From Alphaproteobacteria bacterium (GTDB lineage: Bacteria > Pseudomonadota > Alphaproteobacteria > Sphingomonadales > JAKSBY01), in NCBI GenBank assembly GCA_021774625.1, contig JAJFIV010000012.1:57103-121102 (forward strand): 64,000 nucleotides of DNA. The letters run 5' to 3'. The notes under the pieces were generated by a model, which was given only the letters and a program-made list of their open reading frames with translations, searched no databases and had not been told where the DNA came from. Position numbers and translations under genes: made by a program. Shown piece after piece: positions 33,269 to 43,715 of the stretch; position 1 is the first letter of the stretch, and each line of letters begins with the position of its first letter.

Positions 33269-34912
33269 TTACTTTGCCGGATTAAGGGCATCGCCGAGGT
33301 CGGAAAGAATACCGAAAGGGTTTTCGGCCCTGCGCTGGGCGATAATATCGTAGCCGAGCCGCTGTGCACAGCTTGCATAAAGCGCATTGCCTCCGGCCTT
33401 TTTGCATTTCACGGCGGCTTCTTCTGCCTGTTGTGTGTCGCCGGCCGCCAGATATGCCGTGACAAAGGACGGCAAGAGGCCTTCCTCCGCTCCGAGAGTC
33501 GCCCTGGCTTTTTCAAGGACCGAGAGGGCGTTATCCGGGGTTCCGGCCCGGCTCAGATAATCGGCCCGGGTCACATACATATCAGGGGTCGCCAGATCGT
33601 GTTCCGTTGCTTTGCTGATCTGCTGGATGGCATTCTCGTTCTGGCCGATGGAATTATAGAGCTGATAGGCAGCCATATGGATCGCCGGGACCTCAATCCT
33701 ATCACCAGAGGGAATCCAGTCAGTGGTGTTTTGGACGCCCTGACCTGCCGCCTCATTGAGCCTCGCCAGCGATAAGGAAGCCGCCGCGATCCGTTGCAGA
33801 AACAATCCGCTTTCGCCGGTTTTGGTAATCCGGAATAATCCTTCCGTTTCCGGCAGCTTTTTGGAGCGTTCCCGGTCATAGGATTGGGACAGATAGGTTT
33901 TTAGACTGGCAATCCGTTCTTCCGCATTCAGGTGATCCTCGGCGCCACCGTCCAGACCTTTGAAAACGCCTTCCACCAGACCGGCTCCGGCCTGATCCAT
34001 AAGGCTGGACAAGTCTGCATTTTGCACTCCGGCCTTTTGCGACTGGCGTTGCAGCATTGCTGTCGCCAACCCCTGCAAAACCTGCATTTCTTCCGAGCGG
34101 GTCCGGGCATATTCCGTCAGTTTGTTGATCGAGACTTCCGCCTGATTGCGGCGATAACCGGCGGCAATCATGAGATCAAGCCCGAGTATGTCCGCATCAT
34201 CCTCGGCGCCGCGGGACCATGCCGTGCTGGTGAGATTATCGGTGACCGCATTGAAGGAATAAACGCCGATCGAGGCTTTGCTGTTTTCATCCGTCTGGAT
34301 TTTCAGTTCGCCGCCCTCCATTTTGGCATCGGAAAAAGCATCATGCAGATAAAAGCCCATCCCGACGGCATTGGCGATTTCCTTCTGTCCGCCGAATATC
34401 CCCTTTTTTTCGTTATGGTTCAGAAGAATATGGGATAATTCATGGGCCAAAACAAAGGTGAGTTCGTCCTCGCTTTCTACACTCATCAGCAGCCCGATAG
34501 ACAGGATCAGTGCGCCATACGGATCGGCCTCGGCATAATAACCGTCACCGGTAACCAGAAAAAGCTGAACCGGTGGTTTGTACCCCTGCCAGCCGGCCAT
34601 CAGTTTATCCGTCAGGCCATACAGGTAGGCTTCGATTTCATCATTAACGATAAGGTTGCGGTTAAGCGTGACAATCCGGGCGGTTCTGGGGTCCAGAGCG
34701 CCGGAATATTCCTTTCCCAGCTTCGTCAGTTTTTTGGTGAATTTTTTTTCGGCATTTTTTTGCTTTTTCGCGCTCGCCTGCTTGTTGTTGTATTTTTCAA
34801 GCTGGGTGACTTTGGCTTTCGCTTTTTCGTCTTTCTTGTCAGCCCAGACCGGTGATGAGCAGACAAAGCCCGCCAGCGATAAAATGATCAGAGATTTTGT
34901 AAAAAGTTTCAT
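33269..34912 (-). CDS. M48 family metalloprotease with C-terminal TPR-like region
   Basis: FVLAHELSHILLNH (HExxH), signal peptide, helical repeats at C-terminus. Confidence 0.9.
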   Translation of the reverse strand: MKLFTKSLIILSLAGFVCSSPVWADKKDEKAKAKVTQLEKYNNKQASAKKQKNAEKKFTKKLTKLGKEYSGALDPRTARIVTLNRNLIVNDEIEAYLYGLTDKLMAGWQGYKPPVQLFLVTGDGYYAEADPYGALILSIGLLMSVESEDELTFVLAHELSHILLNHNEKKGIFGGQKEIANAVGMGFYLHDAFSDAKMEGGELKIQTDENSKASIGVYSFNAVTDNLTSTAWSRGAEDDADILGLDLMIAAGYRRNQAEVSINKLTEYARTRSEEMQVLQGLATAMLQRQSQKAGVQNADLSSLMDQAGAGLVEGVFKGLDGGAEDHLNAEERIASLKTYLSQSYDRERSKKLPETEGLFRITKTGESGLFLQRIAAASLSLARLNEAAGQGVQNTTDWIPSGDRIEVPAIHMAAYQLYNSIGQNENAIQQISKATEHDLATPDMYVTRADYLSRAGTPDNALSVLEKARATLGAEEGLLPSFVTAYLAAGDTQQAEEAAVKCKKAGGNALYASCAQRLGYDIIAQRRAENPFGILSDLGDALNPAK

Positions 34913-34921
34913 GCCCGGCCC

Positions 34922-35287
34922 CTATTTGCAGCTTTTCCCAATTCCCATGCCCCCCAGGGTCTGCTGATCCTGTTTGGCTGCGGTTTTGACTTTTTCGCAA
35001 TCGACAAGCTTGGGTTCCCTGTCAAGCAGGACATCCTGGCTGTCGATCCAGATAACGCCCTCCGCCGTCCGGATTTTTAATAAACCCAGATCATTTTCTT
35101 GCAGAATTTCCAGGCCGACCAGACCTGGGTCCCTGGGTTTTTCTTCAATAAAGTCGCCATTTTCCGAGTAAATGGCATAAATCTGGCCGGTAAATTCTTT
35201 TATATGAACCGGTTCCGCGGCATTTGTCGCCGTGAAGGCAAAGATTGCCAATAAGGCCAATCCGGCTATTTTCCATAATCTGATCAT
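34922..35287 (-). CDS. Small exported protein, possible SH3-like
   Basis: MIRLWKIAGLALLAIFAFTATNAAEPVHIKEFTGQIYAIYSENGDF...GLLKIRTAEGVIWIDSQDVLL. Confidence 0.65.
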   Translation of the reverse strand: MIRLWKIAGLALLAIFAFTATNAAEPVHIKEFTGQIYAIYSENGDFIEEKPRDPGLVGLEILQENDLGLLKIRTAEGVIWIDSQDVLLDREPKLVDCEKVKTAAKQDQQTLGGMGIGKSCK

Positions 35288-35330
35288 TTTTTCTTCCCGT
35301 TTGTTTTGTAATTTCCCGTCCAAATACCGG

Positions 35331-36857
35331 TCAACTTTCCCTGGTTTCGGGTTTTTTGATTTTCCCACCGGTCAGTTTTCTCCAGAACGCTGATCCTGTC
35401 GTCCGAAAAAACGTCACGCCGCGGGCGCAAAAGGAGCTGACCTTTTTCTCCGTATCATCGAAAATAAAACCGATGCTCGCAACGGAAATCCCGACGATGC
35501 CCACCCAGTTGGTGGGCGGCGCCCGGTACTGTAAATGGTACAGGGTCGCCACCAGCAGGGGGAAGGTTGCGATTGTCAGCGCAAACATCCATGAACAAAG
35601 CAGCGGCGTTTTCTTATAGAATGAATCCAGCCATTTGATCGCCAGCGTCCCGCCTCTTTTGCGGAGATTCCGCAGCCGCAGACCCAAAAGCATGACAAAG
35701 AACAGGGTCAGCGCTTCCACGACATTGTTATTCAGTATCCACGGCAGATTATCGCCCGGCGTATAATAATCCGGCCCCCAGAGAATCAGGTTATCGAGCG
35801 CCATGGCGTGATGCTGCACCCCCGGCAGCTGTCCGTGAACCGGCGAGAAAGCGGCATCATTGATGCCGGCGATATTGATGCCCAGCAAGACGATTTTACC
35901 GGTCAGCGCATCACCAAGCGCGGTTTGCTCCGCATTGGCGTCATTGCTGAAAAGAACCGGAGAAATGGTGGGAAAATAGGGACAGGGTTGCCGATAACGG
36001 TCCTCCCCCGCAAATCCGCCAACGATGGCCAGCCAAAGCTGGGTCAGGGACTCCCAAAGCGACGCATAGGGATTTGCCGCGATGATGCGGCAGGTTCCCG
36101 CGGTGTCTTCCGAAAGGCCATTTTGCAGTTCTGCGACCCGGGTCCCCCATTGAAGGGAAAGCGGGGATGTAAACCGTCCGGGGTTGATCGCGGTCGGACT
36201 CGCCATCGCGGATTCACAGTTTTTGCCAATCACCGCATTCTGCGCAGATGTTTGTCCGGCGAGATAATTCGCGCAGAATATCTCATAGAGCGCCAGGGCC
36301 GCCGTCTTTTCCTTTCCCACAATGGGTGGATAAGCGCCGCCATATCCCTCCCATTTCACCAGAGGCGTCTGAAAGGCGCTTTCCTTGGCAAGGATATTTT
36401 CATCCGACCCGGTGGCTGCCAGCAAAACGGGAATCTGGGTTCGCCCGCCCGCGCCGGAATTATACGCCGCCAGTAAATTCGCATAGGTATCAAGGCCGTC
36501 GTCCTCCCGGCGCTGGGTATAAAGCAGATCAATAAACAGTGCTTTCGGTTTATGCCTCAGAATATCCCGGACAAGGCCCGCCTGCTGCCGGTAACTCAGC
36601 GGCCATCCGCTGTTGATATGTTCCAGAAATGCTTCATCAATTAAGACCACACTGACCGCATCCTGCCCGGCGGAGTCGTGGAAGGGGGCCATCATGCGTG
36701 AAAAAACATCGCCGGCCTGCCTGTCGGTCGCCCCCTCCAGTCCAAAGGGGTCAAGAACCAGGATCAGAAAGGCCGACACAGCCAGAAACGCAGCGCGGAT
36801 AGCCGACTGGAAATAGGTCTGATATTCATCTGCGCCGGACACGGCCACCCCTCCCAA
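35331..36857 (-). CDS. CHASE2 domain-containing membrane protein
   Basis: VVLIDEAFLEHINSGWPLSYRQQAGLVRDILRHKPKALFIDLLYT...GKIVLLGINIAGINDAAFSPVHGQLPGVQHHAMALDNLI followed by TM segments. Confidence 0.85.
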   Translation of the reverse strand: MGGVAVSGADEYQTYFQSAIRAAFLAVSAFLILVLDPFGLEGATDRQAGDVFSRMMAPFHDSAGQDAVSVVLIDEAFLEHINSGWPLSYRQQAGLVRDILRHKPKALFIDLLYTQRREDDGLDTYANLLAAYNSGAGGRTQIPVLLAATGSDENILAKESAFQTPLVKWEGYGGAYPPIVGKEKTAALALYEIFCANYLAGQTSAQNAVIGKNCESAMASPTAINPGRFTSPLSLQWGTRVAELQNGLSEDTAGTCRIIAANPYASLWESLTQLWLAIVGGFAGEDRYRQPCPYFPTISPVLFSNDANAEQTALGDALTGKIVLLGINIAGINDAAFSPVHGQLPGVQHHAMALDNLILWGPDYYTPGDNLPWILNNNVVEALTLFFVMLLGLRLRNLRKRGGTLAIKWLDSFYKKTPLLCSWMFALTIATFPLLVATLYHLQYRAPPTNWVGIVGISVASIGFIFDDTEKKVSSFCARGVTFFRTTGSAFWRKLTGGKIKKPETRES

Positions 36858-37054
36858 AGTGTATACCCCGGTTTTTTATTAACTTTTTATATACCATAAA
36901 AATAGGGTCAAGGACCACCAAAGCCTATATTTTTGTATGCTGGCGCAGCTATTTGCGATTTTTTTGCGGCAAACAAATAACCGCATGGACAGACTCCTGT
37001 TGAGGCCAGGGGCATATATCGATATATGTTCGCCATCCACCCACAAGATCATGA

Positions 37055-38266
<1,212 letters not shown>

Positions 38267-38393
38267 GGTGATCTGCATGATGAGAAGACCGGCGCCGTTT
38301 ATTCTGATTTTTATCCGCGATTTCAAGGAAATTTATGACATCCAGCTTGACACGGCAGGCGGTCGTTAAAAGCATAGGGAAGGCAGAGAAGTA

Positions 38394-39251
38394 ATGGACT
38401 CAGCACTCCTTGCCACGCTTTTGATCCTGACCTCCGCGCTGATCCATGCGATCTTCAATACGTTTTTGAAGTCGCACCCGGACCGGCTGATATTCTGGGC
38501 GATACTGGACAGCACGGGCGCGGTTCTGGCGCTTCCCTTTGTTTTTTTTCTTCCCCCTCCGAGCCCGGACTTATGGATTTGGATCGCTCTGTCGGTTGGG
38601 ATTCATACAGCTTATCAACTGTTGCTGAGCGCCGCCTATCGTTATGGCGATCTATCGCTGGCTTACCCGGTGGCGCGCGGTATGGGGCCCCTTCTTGTTG
38701 CGCTTGCGGCGCCATTTTCTGTGGGAGAAAATCTGGAGCCTCTGGAATGGATTGGCATTCTGCTGCTGAGTGGCGGCATCGCTTCGCTTGCCTTCACATC
38801 GCATAACGGGAAAAGCGCGGGCCAGAAGACGGGCAAGGCACTTTTTTTCGCCGTACTGACCGGCTTTACAATCGCCGGATATACAACGGTGGACACGATC
38901 GGGGTCAGGTTACAGGAGAATGCCTTCACCTTCATTGTCTGGCTGTATATTTTTCAGGGACTTGTCATGGGGCCCGGCGTCGCCATTTTCCGCCGCCGGT
39001 CATTTCTGCCGGCAGTCCGGAAGGATTGGCGGGCCAGTGTGGCGGTGAGTGTTCTGACACTGACCGGGTATACCCTGGCACTGCTCGCCTTTCGCCTGGG
39101 CGGGTTGGCGGAAATCGCCGCGTTGCGCGAAACCAGTATCGTCTTTGCGGCCATTCTCGGTGCGATTTTCCTGAAGGAATCCCTGAGCCGGTACAAAATG
39201 ACCGCCATCCTCGTCATCGCCATCGGCGCGGTCACCGTAAAGGTTGTTTAG
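38394..39251 (+). CDS. DMT superfamily (EamA) transporter
   Basis: About ten TM segments, two EamA-like repeats: YGDLSLAYPVARGMGPLLVAL, LGGLAEIAALRETSIVFAAILGAIFLKE. Confidence 0.88.
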   Translation: MDSALLATLLILTSALIHAIFNTFLKSHPDRLIFWAILDSTGAVLALPFVFFLPPPSPDLWIWIALSVGIHTAYQLLLSAAYRYGDLSLAYPVARGMGPLLVALAAPFSVGENLEPLEWIGILLLSGGIASLAFTSHNGKSAGQKTGKALFFAVLTGFTIAGYTTVDTIGVRLQENAFTFIVWLYIFQGLVMGPGVAIFRRRSFLPAVRKDWRASVAVSVLTLTGYTLALLAFRLGGLAEIAALRETSIVFAAILGAIFLKESLSRYKMTAILVIAIGAVTVKVV

Positions 39252-39419
39252 CCGCCGCTAATGCCAAAATTTACCATAATCAGGATTTTTCTTGCATCCG
39301 TCCCGATCCTCTCCGACCATGGGGATTGCGAATCAGATAAAAATAACAATGCCCGGACCGAGCGCCGGAAGCGACTTTTCTCCCCGGCGTTTGGCGGGCC
39401 AGCCAAATGAGGGGAAGAT

Positions 39420-41444
39420 ATGACCGGAAAAGAAGGCGCCAGACCCCGGGCCGTCGCACTCGTCGGCCCTTATCAAAGTGGTAAAACCACGCTTTTGGAA
39501 AGCATCCTCCATATGACGGGCATGACCGGCCGCAAGGGCTCGGTCACGGCCGGAACAACCGTTGGTGATTCGTCGCCGGAAGCCCGCGCCCACCTGATGG
39601 GTGTGGAGCTGAATGCCGCGACCGCGGTTTTTATGGATGACAGCTTTACCTTTCTGGACTGTCCCGGATCGGTGGAATTTTTTCAGGATACGCTCAATGC
39701 CGTGATCGGCGTCGATGCGGCCATTGTGGTGTGCGAGCCGGACCCGGTCAGGGTGATGGCGCTGACCCCTTATACCAAGGCGCTGGATGATCAGGGGGTG
39801 CCTTATATCATTTTTGTCAACAAGATCGACAAGGCCGTGGGGCGCGTTCAGGAGTTGAAGGACGCCCTGCAGGCGGTTTTGAACAAGCCAGTGGTGCTGC
39901 GGCAGATCCCGCTGCGGGACGGTGAAAACATCACCGGCTATGTGGACCTTGCCAGTAGCCGGGCCTATGTCTATCGCAAGGAAGGGCCGTCCAAAGTCAT
40001 CGACGCACCGTCCGATGAGGGGGAGCGCATCGCCGATGCCCGCTATCAGATGCTGGAAACCCTGGCGGATTTTGACGATCACCTGATGGAAGAGCTTCTG
40101 GAAGATGTCGACCCGTCCAGGGATGAGATTTTCAGCGACCTGACTGCGGATTTACGCGAAAGGCTGATTGTTCCCGTCATGTTTGGCGCCGGCGATACGG
40201 AGCACGGCGTGTTCCGTCTGCTGAAGGTGCTGCGCCATGAAACGCCGGACCTGAAAGCCACCATGAAGCGTATCGGCGCCGATGCCATCGCTGGCGATGT
40301 TTTGGGTCAGGTGATCAAAACCTATTACACCCAGCATGGCGGCAAGCTGTCGCTGACCCGTATTTATAAAGGGAAGGTGAAGGAAGGCGATATCCTGAAT
40401 GGCGAGCGGGTGTCGGGTGTTCTGAAAATGATGGGCGGGCAGACGGAAAAACTGTCCGCCGGCAGCCCGGGCAGGATTGTCGCTCTTGCCCGCATGGACG
40501 GAGTGAAGACCGGCGACACGCTGAAGGCGGAACCCGGCGGTGATAGTCTTGCCAAGGCGGAGGCCCTGGCGCCGGTCTATGGGCTGGCGGCCTATTCCCA
40601 GTCCCGCGGCGATGAAGTGAAGCTGACCGCGGCGCTTTCCAAGGCGTCGGAAGAAGACCCGTCCATTTCCTATGAGCAGAATCCCGATACCCATCAGCTG
40701 GTGATCTGGGGGCAGGGGGAAATGCATCTCCGGGTCGCCGTGGAGCGGCTGAAAAGCAAATCCGGCCTGTCCCTGCGGACGGAGCAGCCGCAGGTCCCCT
40801 ATAAGGAAAGCATCCGCAAGAGCATTGTACAGCGGGGCCGCCACAAGAAACAGTCCGGAGGGCATGGCCAGTTCGGCGATGTTGTGATTGAGGTCAAGCC
40901 GTTGCCGCGCGGATCGGGATTTCAGTTTACGGAAAGCATCAAGGGGGGCGTGGTGCCGAAGCAATATATCCCGAGCGTGGAAGCCGGTATCAGGGATTAT
41001 ATGGTGCAGGGGCCGCTGGGCTTTCCGGTGGTTGATTTTGCGGTCGAGTTGCAGGACGGCTCCTATCACAGCGTTGACAGTTCCGATCAGGCCTTTCGCA
41101 TCGCCGGACGCATTGCGGTGGTGGAAGCGCTGCCGAATTGTCAGCCGGTGCTGCTGGAGCCGATCCTTTCAGTGGATGTTTTTGTGCCGAGCGAATTCAC
41201 ATCGAACGTCAACGGGCTGATTACCGGCCACCGCGGCCAGATGCTCGGCTTTGACGCCCGGCCGGGCTGGACCGGCTGGGACGTGGTTCATGCCTATCTG
41301 CCGCAGTCGGAAATGGTGAATCTGATCGTTGAACTGCGCTCCCTTACGCAGGGCACAGGCACCTTTAACTGGCAATTTGATCATCTTTCGGAACTGGTAG
41401 GGCGTCTCGCCGATCAGGTGGTAAGCGAGCGGTCGGCAGCTTAG
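39420..41444 (+). CDS. Elongation factor G-like protein
   Basis: GPYQSGKTTLLES P-loop, FLDCPGSVEF, VNKIDKA, EF-G domains IV-V; divergent from canonical FusA. Confidence 0.93.
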   Translation: MTGKEGARPRAVALVGPYQSGKTTLLESILHMTGMTGRKGSVTAGTTVGDSSPEARAHLMGVELNAATAVFMDDSFTFLDCPGSVEFFQDTLNAVIGVDAAIVVCEPDPVRVMALTPYTKALDDQGVPYIIFVNKIDKAVGRVQELKDALQAVLNKPVVLRQIPLRDGENITGYVDLASSRAYVYRKEGPSKVIDAPSDEGERIADARYQMLETLADFDDHLMEELLEDVDPSRDEIFSDLTADLRERLIVPVMFGAGDTEHGVFRLLKVLRHETPDLKATMKRIGADAIAGDVLGQVIKTYYTQHGGKLSLTRIYKGKVKEGDILNGERVSGVLKMMGGQTEKLSAGSPGRIVALARMDGVKTGDTLKAEPGGDSLAKAEALAPVYGLAAYSQSRGDEVKLTAALSKASEEDPSISYEQNPDTHQLVIWGQGEMHLRVAVERLKSKSGLSLRTEQPQVPYKESIRKSIVQRGRHKKQSGGHGQFGDVVIEVKPLPRGSGFQFTESIKGGVVPKQYIPSVEAGIRDYMVQGPLGFPVVDFAVELQDGSYHSVDSSDQAFRIAGRIAVVEALPNCQPVLLEPILSVDVFVPSEFTSNVNGLITGHRGQMLGFDARPGWTGWDVVHAYLPQSEMVNLIVELRSLTQGTGTFNWQFDHLSELVGRLADQVVSERSAA

Positions 41445-41470
41445 TAATCGATTTATACGATTATTAATAC

Positions 41471-41525
41471 GATTATAATCGGTTTGATATTCATCAAGGC
41501 GTTCCGCTATATTCTGTATAGAATT
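41471..41525 (+). promoter_or_regulatory. Palindromic elements upstream of dps
   Basis: Perfect palindrome CGATTATAATCG (41471-41482) and interrupted palindrome ATTCT-gtat-AGAAT (41512-41525), 30-85 bp upstream of the ATG at 41556. Confidence 0.4.
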
Positions 41526-41555
41526 TAGCATCAATCAGGAATGAGGTGAGCCAAG

Positions 41556-42026
41556 ATGGATATCAATATCGGTATTGAAAAAGCGGAACGGGAAAATATT
41601 GCGGAGGGTCTCTCGCGGCTTCTGGCGGACAGCTATACGCTTTATCTGAAGACCCATAACTATCACTGGAATGTCGCCGGCCCCATGTTCCAGACGCTCC
41701 ACACCATGTTCGAGGCGCAATATACGGAACTGTGGCAGGCACTGGATGAAATCGCCGAGCGCATCCGGGCGTTGGGCGTATTCGCGCCGGGCACCTACAA
41801 GGCTTTCGCGGAGCTTAGCAGCATTCCGGAAGAGGATGGTGTGCCGGCGGCGGAGGACATGATCCGCAATCTGGTGGCGGGCCATGAGGCGGTGGTGCGC
41901 ACTGCGCGCTCAATTTTCCCAGTTGCGGAACGGTCGAGCGATGAGCCAACCGCCGATCTTCTGACCCAGCGCATGCAGGTGAGTGAAAAAACCGCCTGGA
42001 TGCTCAGGAGTCTGCTGGCGAAATAA
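41556..42026 (+). CDS. dps: Dps family DNA-binding/ferritin-like protein
   Basis: [52 protein letters not shown]. Confidence 0.94.
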   Translation: MDINIGIEKAERENIAEGLSRLLADSYTLYLKTHNYHWNVAGPMFQTLHTMFEAQYTELWQALDEIAERIRALGVFAPGTYKAFAELSSIPEEDGVPAAEDMIRNLVAGHEAVVRTARSIFPVAERSSDEPTADLLTQRMQVSEKTAWMLRSLLAK

Positions 42027-42060
42027 GAAAAAGACCGTTCATCCGGCCCCTGGATATCTT

Positions 42061-42795
42061 TCAGTCCTGGGCCCGCTTTAAAGCATTTTCGACCGCCCGG
42101 AGCTGGGCATCGACCGAAATGGTGATTTCCGAAGTGACTTCCAGCTTCCGGTCTTCGAAAATATCTTTTTCAGGATATTTTTTCCGCCATTGGCCGACCT
42201 TTTTATCACGCGCCCGGATCAGCTCCGCCATTTGCGGTTTGAACAGGCGGAACATGGCCGTCAGCCAGCGGTTGACCGCCCAGGACGGATGGGTGTGATC
42301 AATCTCGTAACGGTCCAGCATCGGAATCAGTTCGTCCGCGCCATACCAGGTTTCATCGGTCACCCAGCGGTTGACGGTGAACATCTTGATGGGAAAACCC
42401 TTTTTATCCATTGAAATGGATATCAGGTGGGTCCCGATACGGTCGTCATTCTCTTTTTGAGGATGCGCAAGCGCATAGGGCTCCGCCCCGTCGGGAATGC
42501 CGTCATAACGCATGAAGGTATGAAAATGGCCATGCTCACCGGGCCGGTCGCTTTTGGGATGGGCATGATAGTAATATTGACCGTGGGTTTCCCAGTCTAC
42601 CGCATCGCCCGGCGGATAATGATCCCATTCATAAAAGGTGTCGTGAAAACGGATAATTTCCCGGACAAGATTGCTTTTGGCCTTTTTCAGAACCCGGTAA
42701 CAGCCCCGAATTTCCTGCCCGGCGGCAGCCATGTGCTCTAAATCTGCGCTGGGCAGCGCGGCAAGCCCGGTATTTGCTTTTTTCCCGTCACTCAT
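42061..42795 (-). CDS. DUF6969-like His-rich protein
   Basis: 244 aa; HGQYYYHAHPKSDRPGEHGHFHTFMRYDGIP...DHTHPSWAVNRWL; family assignment from memory. Confidence 0.7.
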   Translation of the reverse strand: MSDGKKANTGLAALPSADLEHMAAAGQEIRGCYRVLKKAKSNLVREIIRFHDTFYEWDHYPPGDAVDWETHGQYYYHAHPKSDRPGEHGHFHTFMRYDGIPDGAEPYALAHPQKENDDRIGTHLISISMDKKGFPIKMFTVNRWVTDETWYGADELIPMLDRYEIDHTHPSWAVNRWLTAMFRLFKPQMAELIRARDKKVGQWRKKYPEKDIFEDRKLEVTSEITISVDAQLRAVENALKRAQD

Positions 42796-42807
42796 GGGCG
42801 CAGTTTG

Positions 42808-43659
42808 TCATTCGGAAGCGCTGCGGACAAGACGAAATCCGACCAGAATATGTTTGATGTCATCAGGACGGCTGTGACGCGCGGCCGGCCGGCAGACGCC
42901 GCAGCCGCTGTCATCCCATGAGCCGCCTTTGACAATATGCCGGCCGGCGGGTCCCTCTGTGGATGTCCATTCAAACACCTGTCCGGCGGCATCAAGCATG
43001 CCATATGGACTGGCGCCTTCAGGGAAGGAATTGACCGGCATTGTATCGAAGGGCCCGTTATCATGGCTGTTGAGGCGGGCGGCATCAAACATGTCGCTCC
43101 AGGGAAAAGCCCGGCCGTCCGCGCCCCGTGCAGCCTTTTCCCATTCCTGCTCCGTCGCCAGCCGCCAATCTTCACCGGTTTCCACTGAAAGCCAGGCGGC
43201 ATAGGCTTGCGCATCGTGATAGGAGACCATAACAACGGGATGGTCTTCCCGCCCTTCAGGCGCTTTGCCGCCGGTCCAGGCGAAACGGCGGGTGCTTTCA
43301 TAAGGATGAATCAGGCCATAACCATCCCAGGTTTCCCTCTCGACATCCGGTGCGGGATAACCGGTCGCGTTGATAAAGACGGCATAGTCCCGGCTTGTGA
43401 CCAGACTTTTCATGATATGGAAGGCAGGCAGAGCGACGTCCTGCCGGGCCGGTTCATTTTCGTACCATTCCTGATTGCGGGTCGCGGAATGGCCGTAGGC
43501 GGACTCGTCAAGGCGGTAGGCCATTTCCCGCTCCGCCCGGTCAGAGCCTGTTATAAAAGAGCCTTCCGGGACGGTTACTGTTTGCGGACCTGACGAGGCC
43601 GCGTCACAGGCGCTTAAAAAGACAAAAAACAACAGCGCCAAACCATGCAGGGCGCGCAT
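42808..43659 (-). CDS. SUMF1/formylglycine-generating-enzyme-fold lipoprotein
   Basis: Lipobox FLSAC; VPEGSFITGSD, VVMVSYHDAQAYAAWLS, WRLATEQEWEKAARG, IVKGGSWDDSGCGVCRPAARHSRP, VGFRLVR. Confidence 0.9.
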   Translation of the reverse strand: MRALHGLALLFFVFLSACDAASSGPQTVTVPEGSFITGSDRAEREMAYRLDESAYGHSATRNQEWYENEPARQDVALPAFHIMKSLVTSRDYAVFINATGYPAPDVERETWDGYGLIHPYESTRRFAWTGGKAPEGREDHPVVMVSYHDAQAYAAWLSVETGEDWRLATEQEWEKAARGADGRAFPWSDMFDAARLNSHDNGPFDTMPVNSFPEGASPYGMLDAAGQVFEWTSTEGPAGRHIVKGGSWDDSGCGVCRPAARHSRPDDIKHILVGFRLVRSASE

Positions 43660-43715
43660 CCGGATATTGAACCAGAGCGCGCCCCGACATGGCATGTTCT
43701 TTCTTGTCCGGCTTA

